Source of the DNA: Kiritimatiellales bacterium
Lineage (GTDB): Bacteria; Verrucomicrobiota; Kiritimatiellia; Kiritimatiellales; Pontiellaceae
Length of the DNA stretch: 6,089 nucleotides
Reading direction: 5' to 3'
Assembly: GCA_030630445.1 (NCBI GenBank)
Contig: DAOVNC010000232.1
Location: 1 to 6,089, forward strand
Shown here: positions 4,917 to 6,089 of the stretch, in pieces
Layout: every line of letters starts with the position of its first letter
Position numbering within the stretch: position 1 is the first letter of the stretch
Position numbers and translations under genes: made by a program
Notes under the pieces: model-generated
The model's database searches: none
Seen by the model: the letters and a program-made list of their open reading frames with translations, nothing else
Told to the model about the DNA's origin: nothing

Positions 4917-5912
4917 ATGATGAAAAAATTTATCAATAATCCCGAAAATCTGACGGCAGAACTTTTGGAGGGCTACTGTCTAGCCTACAAGGACAAGGTT
5001 AAGCTGGTAAACGACAAGATCGTTGTCCGCGCAAACGCCAAGCCGGAAGGCCAGGTGGCGATCATCAGCATGGGCGGAACCGGGCACGAGCCAGCCGTCA
5101 GTGGCTTTGTGGGCGAAGGCATGCTGGATGCCAGCGTGGCGGGCGATATTTTCGCAGCGCCTGGCGCACCCAAGGTATTCGAAGCCTTGCAGATGTTCCA
5201 GCGCGACGCCGGAATCCTGCTGGTGGTGTTGAATCATGCAGGCGATGTGATGAGCGCCAACATGGCGATGCAGCTGGCCGAGCGCGCCGGCATCAAAGTA
5301 AAAATGTTGCTCACGCACGAGGATATCAGTGCAGGAATCGACACTCCCGCCGAAGACCGCCGCGGGCTGGGGGGATGTGTTCCGCTCTACAAGGTGGCGG
5401 GCGCCGCCGCCGAGCAGGGAAAGTCGCTGGACGAAGTCTATGAGGTTGCGGAACGTTTCCACAACCAGATGGCGACGCTGGCGGTGGCCATGACCAATTG
5501 CACGCATCCGCAGACGGGCGGCGCGATCTCCGACCTGCCGGACGACGAGATGGAAATCGGGATGGGCCAGCACGGCGAGGTCGGTGGCGGGCGCAGCAAA
5601 GTCCTGACGGCCGACGAGACCGCCGAACGGATGATTGCCCCGCTAATGGAAGCGACGGGTGTCCAGTCGGGCGACAAGGTGTTTCTGATCATCAACGGCG
5701 TCGGCGCAACCACGCTGATGGAAATGAACCTGGTCTATCGCCGGGCGTATCAGGTTCTCGAGGAGAACGGGATCGAGTTGGTGCCGGGCATGATCGGTGA
5801 ATTGCTGACGGTGCAGGAAATGGGCGGCTTTCAGATGATCCTCTGCAAGCTGGACGACGACCACGCGGAAAACCTGCAAGCACCGGCAAAAGCGCCTTAT
5901 TGGAACGCATAG
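4917..5912 (+). CDS. dhaK: Dihydroxyacetone kinase subunit DhaK (divergent, substrate uncertain)
   Basis: A 331-residue cytoplasmic subunit that binds a short ketose covalently through a histidine and receives phosphate from the nucleotide-bound DhaL. AGGAG (4903-4907) serves ATG 4917; a second ATG follows at once. Key residues by comparison with E. coli DhaK: GGTGHEP with H57 (E. coli H56), D110 in NHAGD (D109), and H219 in GMGQHGE (H218, the substrate-binding histidine). AGAAAEQGKSLDEV and the DDEMEIGMG stretch are also typical. It differs from classical DhaK in having NHAGDVMSAN where NYTGDVMNFE is usual, in GQHGEVGG for GIHGEPG, and in lacking a loop after about residue 245, so it is about 25 residues shorter. 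I infer a subgroup that may phosphorylate another triose or tetrose. It lies 17 bases after the VOC gene and 1 base before dhaL. Confidence 0.92.
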   Translation: MMKKFINNPENLTAELLEGYCLAYKDKVKLVNDKIVVRANAKPEGQVAIISMGGTGHEPAVSGFVGEGMLDASVAGDIFAAPGAPKVFEALQMFQRDAGILLVVLNHAGDVMSANMAMQLAERAGIKVKMLLTHEDISAGIDTPAEDRRGLGGCVPLYKVAGAAAEQGKSLDEVYEVAERFHNQMATLAVAMTNCTHPQTGGAISDLPDDEMEIGMGQHGEVGGGRSKVLTADETAERMIAPLMEATGVQSGDKVFLIINGVGATTLMEMNLVYRRAYQVLEENGIELVPGMIGELLTVQEMGGFQMILCKLDDDHAENLQAPAKAPYWNA

Positions 5913-5913
5913 A

Positions 5914-6089
5914 ATGAGCGAAATCTACACCATCGAGGATCTTCGGAACATGATTGCCGCCGCATTGGCGGCGGTCACCGCGCATAACGAAGAACTGTCG
6001 GCGCTCGATGCCGCAACGGGTGATGGGGACCATGGAACGGCCATCTGCCAAGCCATGGCCGCCGTCAACCGCAACGTGCAGCAGGGAAC
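5914..6089 (+). CDS. dhaL: Dihydroxyacetone kinase subunit DhaL, N-terminal part; 3' end outside window
   Basis: The frame opens at ATG 5914, one base after the TAG of dhaK, and runs off the window after 58 full codons. The opening IEDLRNMIAAAL helix and the sequence LDAATGDGDHG are those of the DhaL nucleotide-binding subunit; D32, D37 and D39 correspond to the three aspartates that hold the two magnesium ions (D30, D35, D37 in E. coli). DhaL carries the nucleotide for DhaK. The window does not show whether a PTS-type DhaM follows, so it is open whether the system uses phosphoenolpyruvate (via DhaM) or ATP directly. Near-zero spacing to dhaK points to translational coupling and 1:1 expression. 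Confidence 0.92.
   Translation, partial: MSEIYTIEDLRNMIAAALAAVTAHNEELSALDAATGDGDHGTAICQAMAAVNRNVQQG

Overview
The window looks like a chromosomal stretch of a GC-rich, sulfatase-bearing bacterium of the Planctomycetota-Verrucomicrobiota-Kiritimatiellota group. That placement is an inference from three things: a secreted formylglycine sulfatase, the gene mix, and GC-rich palindromic repeats of the CCGCC...GGCGG type both inside a gene and between genes. No rRNA or other phylogenetic marker is present to confirm it.

Layout, left to right. (1) 3-308, plus strand: the C-terminal end of an aminotransferase class IV / aminodeoxychorismate lyase-type protein, probably the tail of a PabB-PabC fusion, with a REP-like palindrome read in frame at its visible start. 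(2) 420-2006, minus strand: a secreted S1-type sulfatase, convergent with gene 1. (3) 2007-2164: a 158-bp divergent control region with two palindrome-type operator candidates. (4) 2165-2962, plus strand: an IclR-family regulator starting at GTG. (5) About 2960-3266: a structured, gene-free block of about 307 bp, bounded by inverted 20-mers and by 5-bp direct repeats, which supplies the stop codons of both converging genes. (6) 3256-3708, minus strand: a YiiD-C-type hotdog thioesterase. (7) 3709-3786: an AT-rich divergent promoter region with tandem 9-mers. (8) 3787 to the window end, plus strand: a tight four-gene operon consisting of a cupin lipoprotein, a small VOC (glyoxalase-fold) protein, DhaK and the start of DhaL.

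The DhaK-DhaL pair is a kinase for dihydroxyacetone or a related short ketose. The cupin resembles the metal-dependent sugar isomerase type of cupin, and the VOC protein carries a full H/E/H/E metal set, so the operon reads as a small carbohydrate-catabolic unit whose true substrate is open. The DhaK has all the catalytic residues but an altered substrate-side loop and a shortened C-terminal part. The IclR gene is the obvious candidate regulator for the divergent sulfatase; any link to the DhaK operon is speculative.
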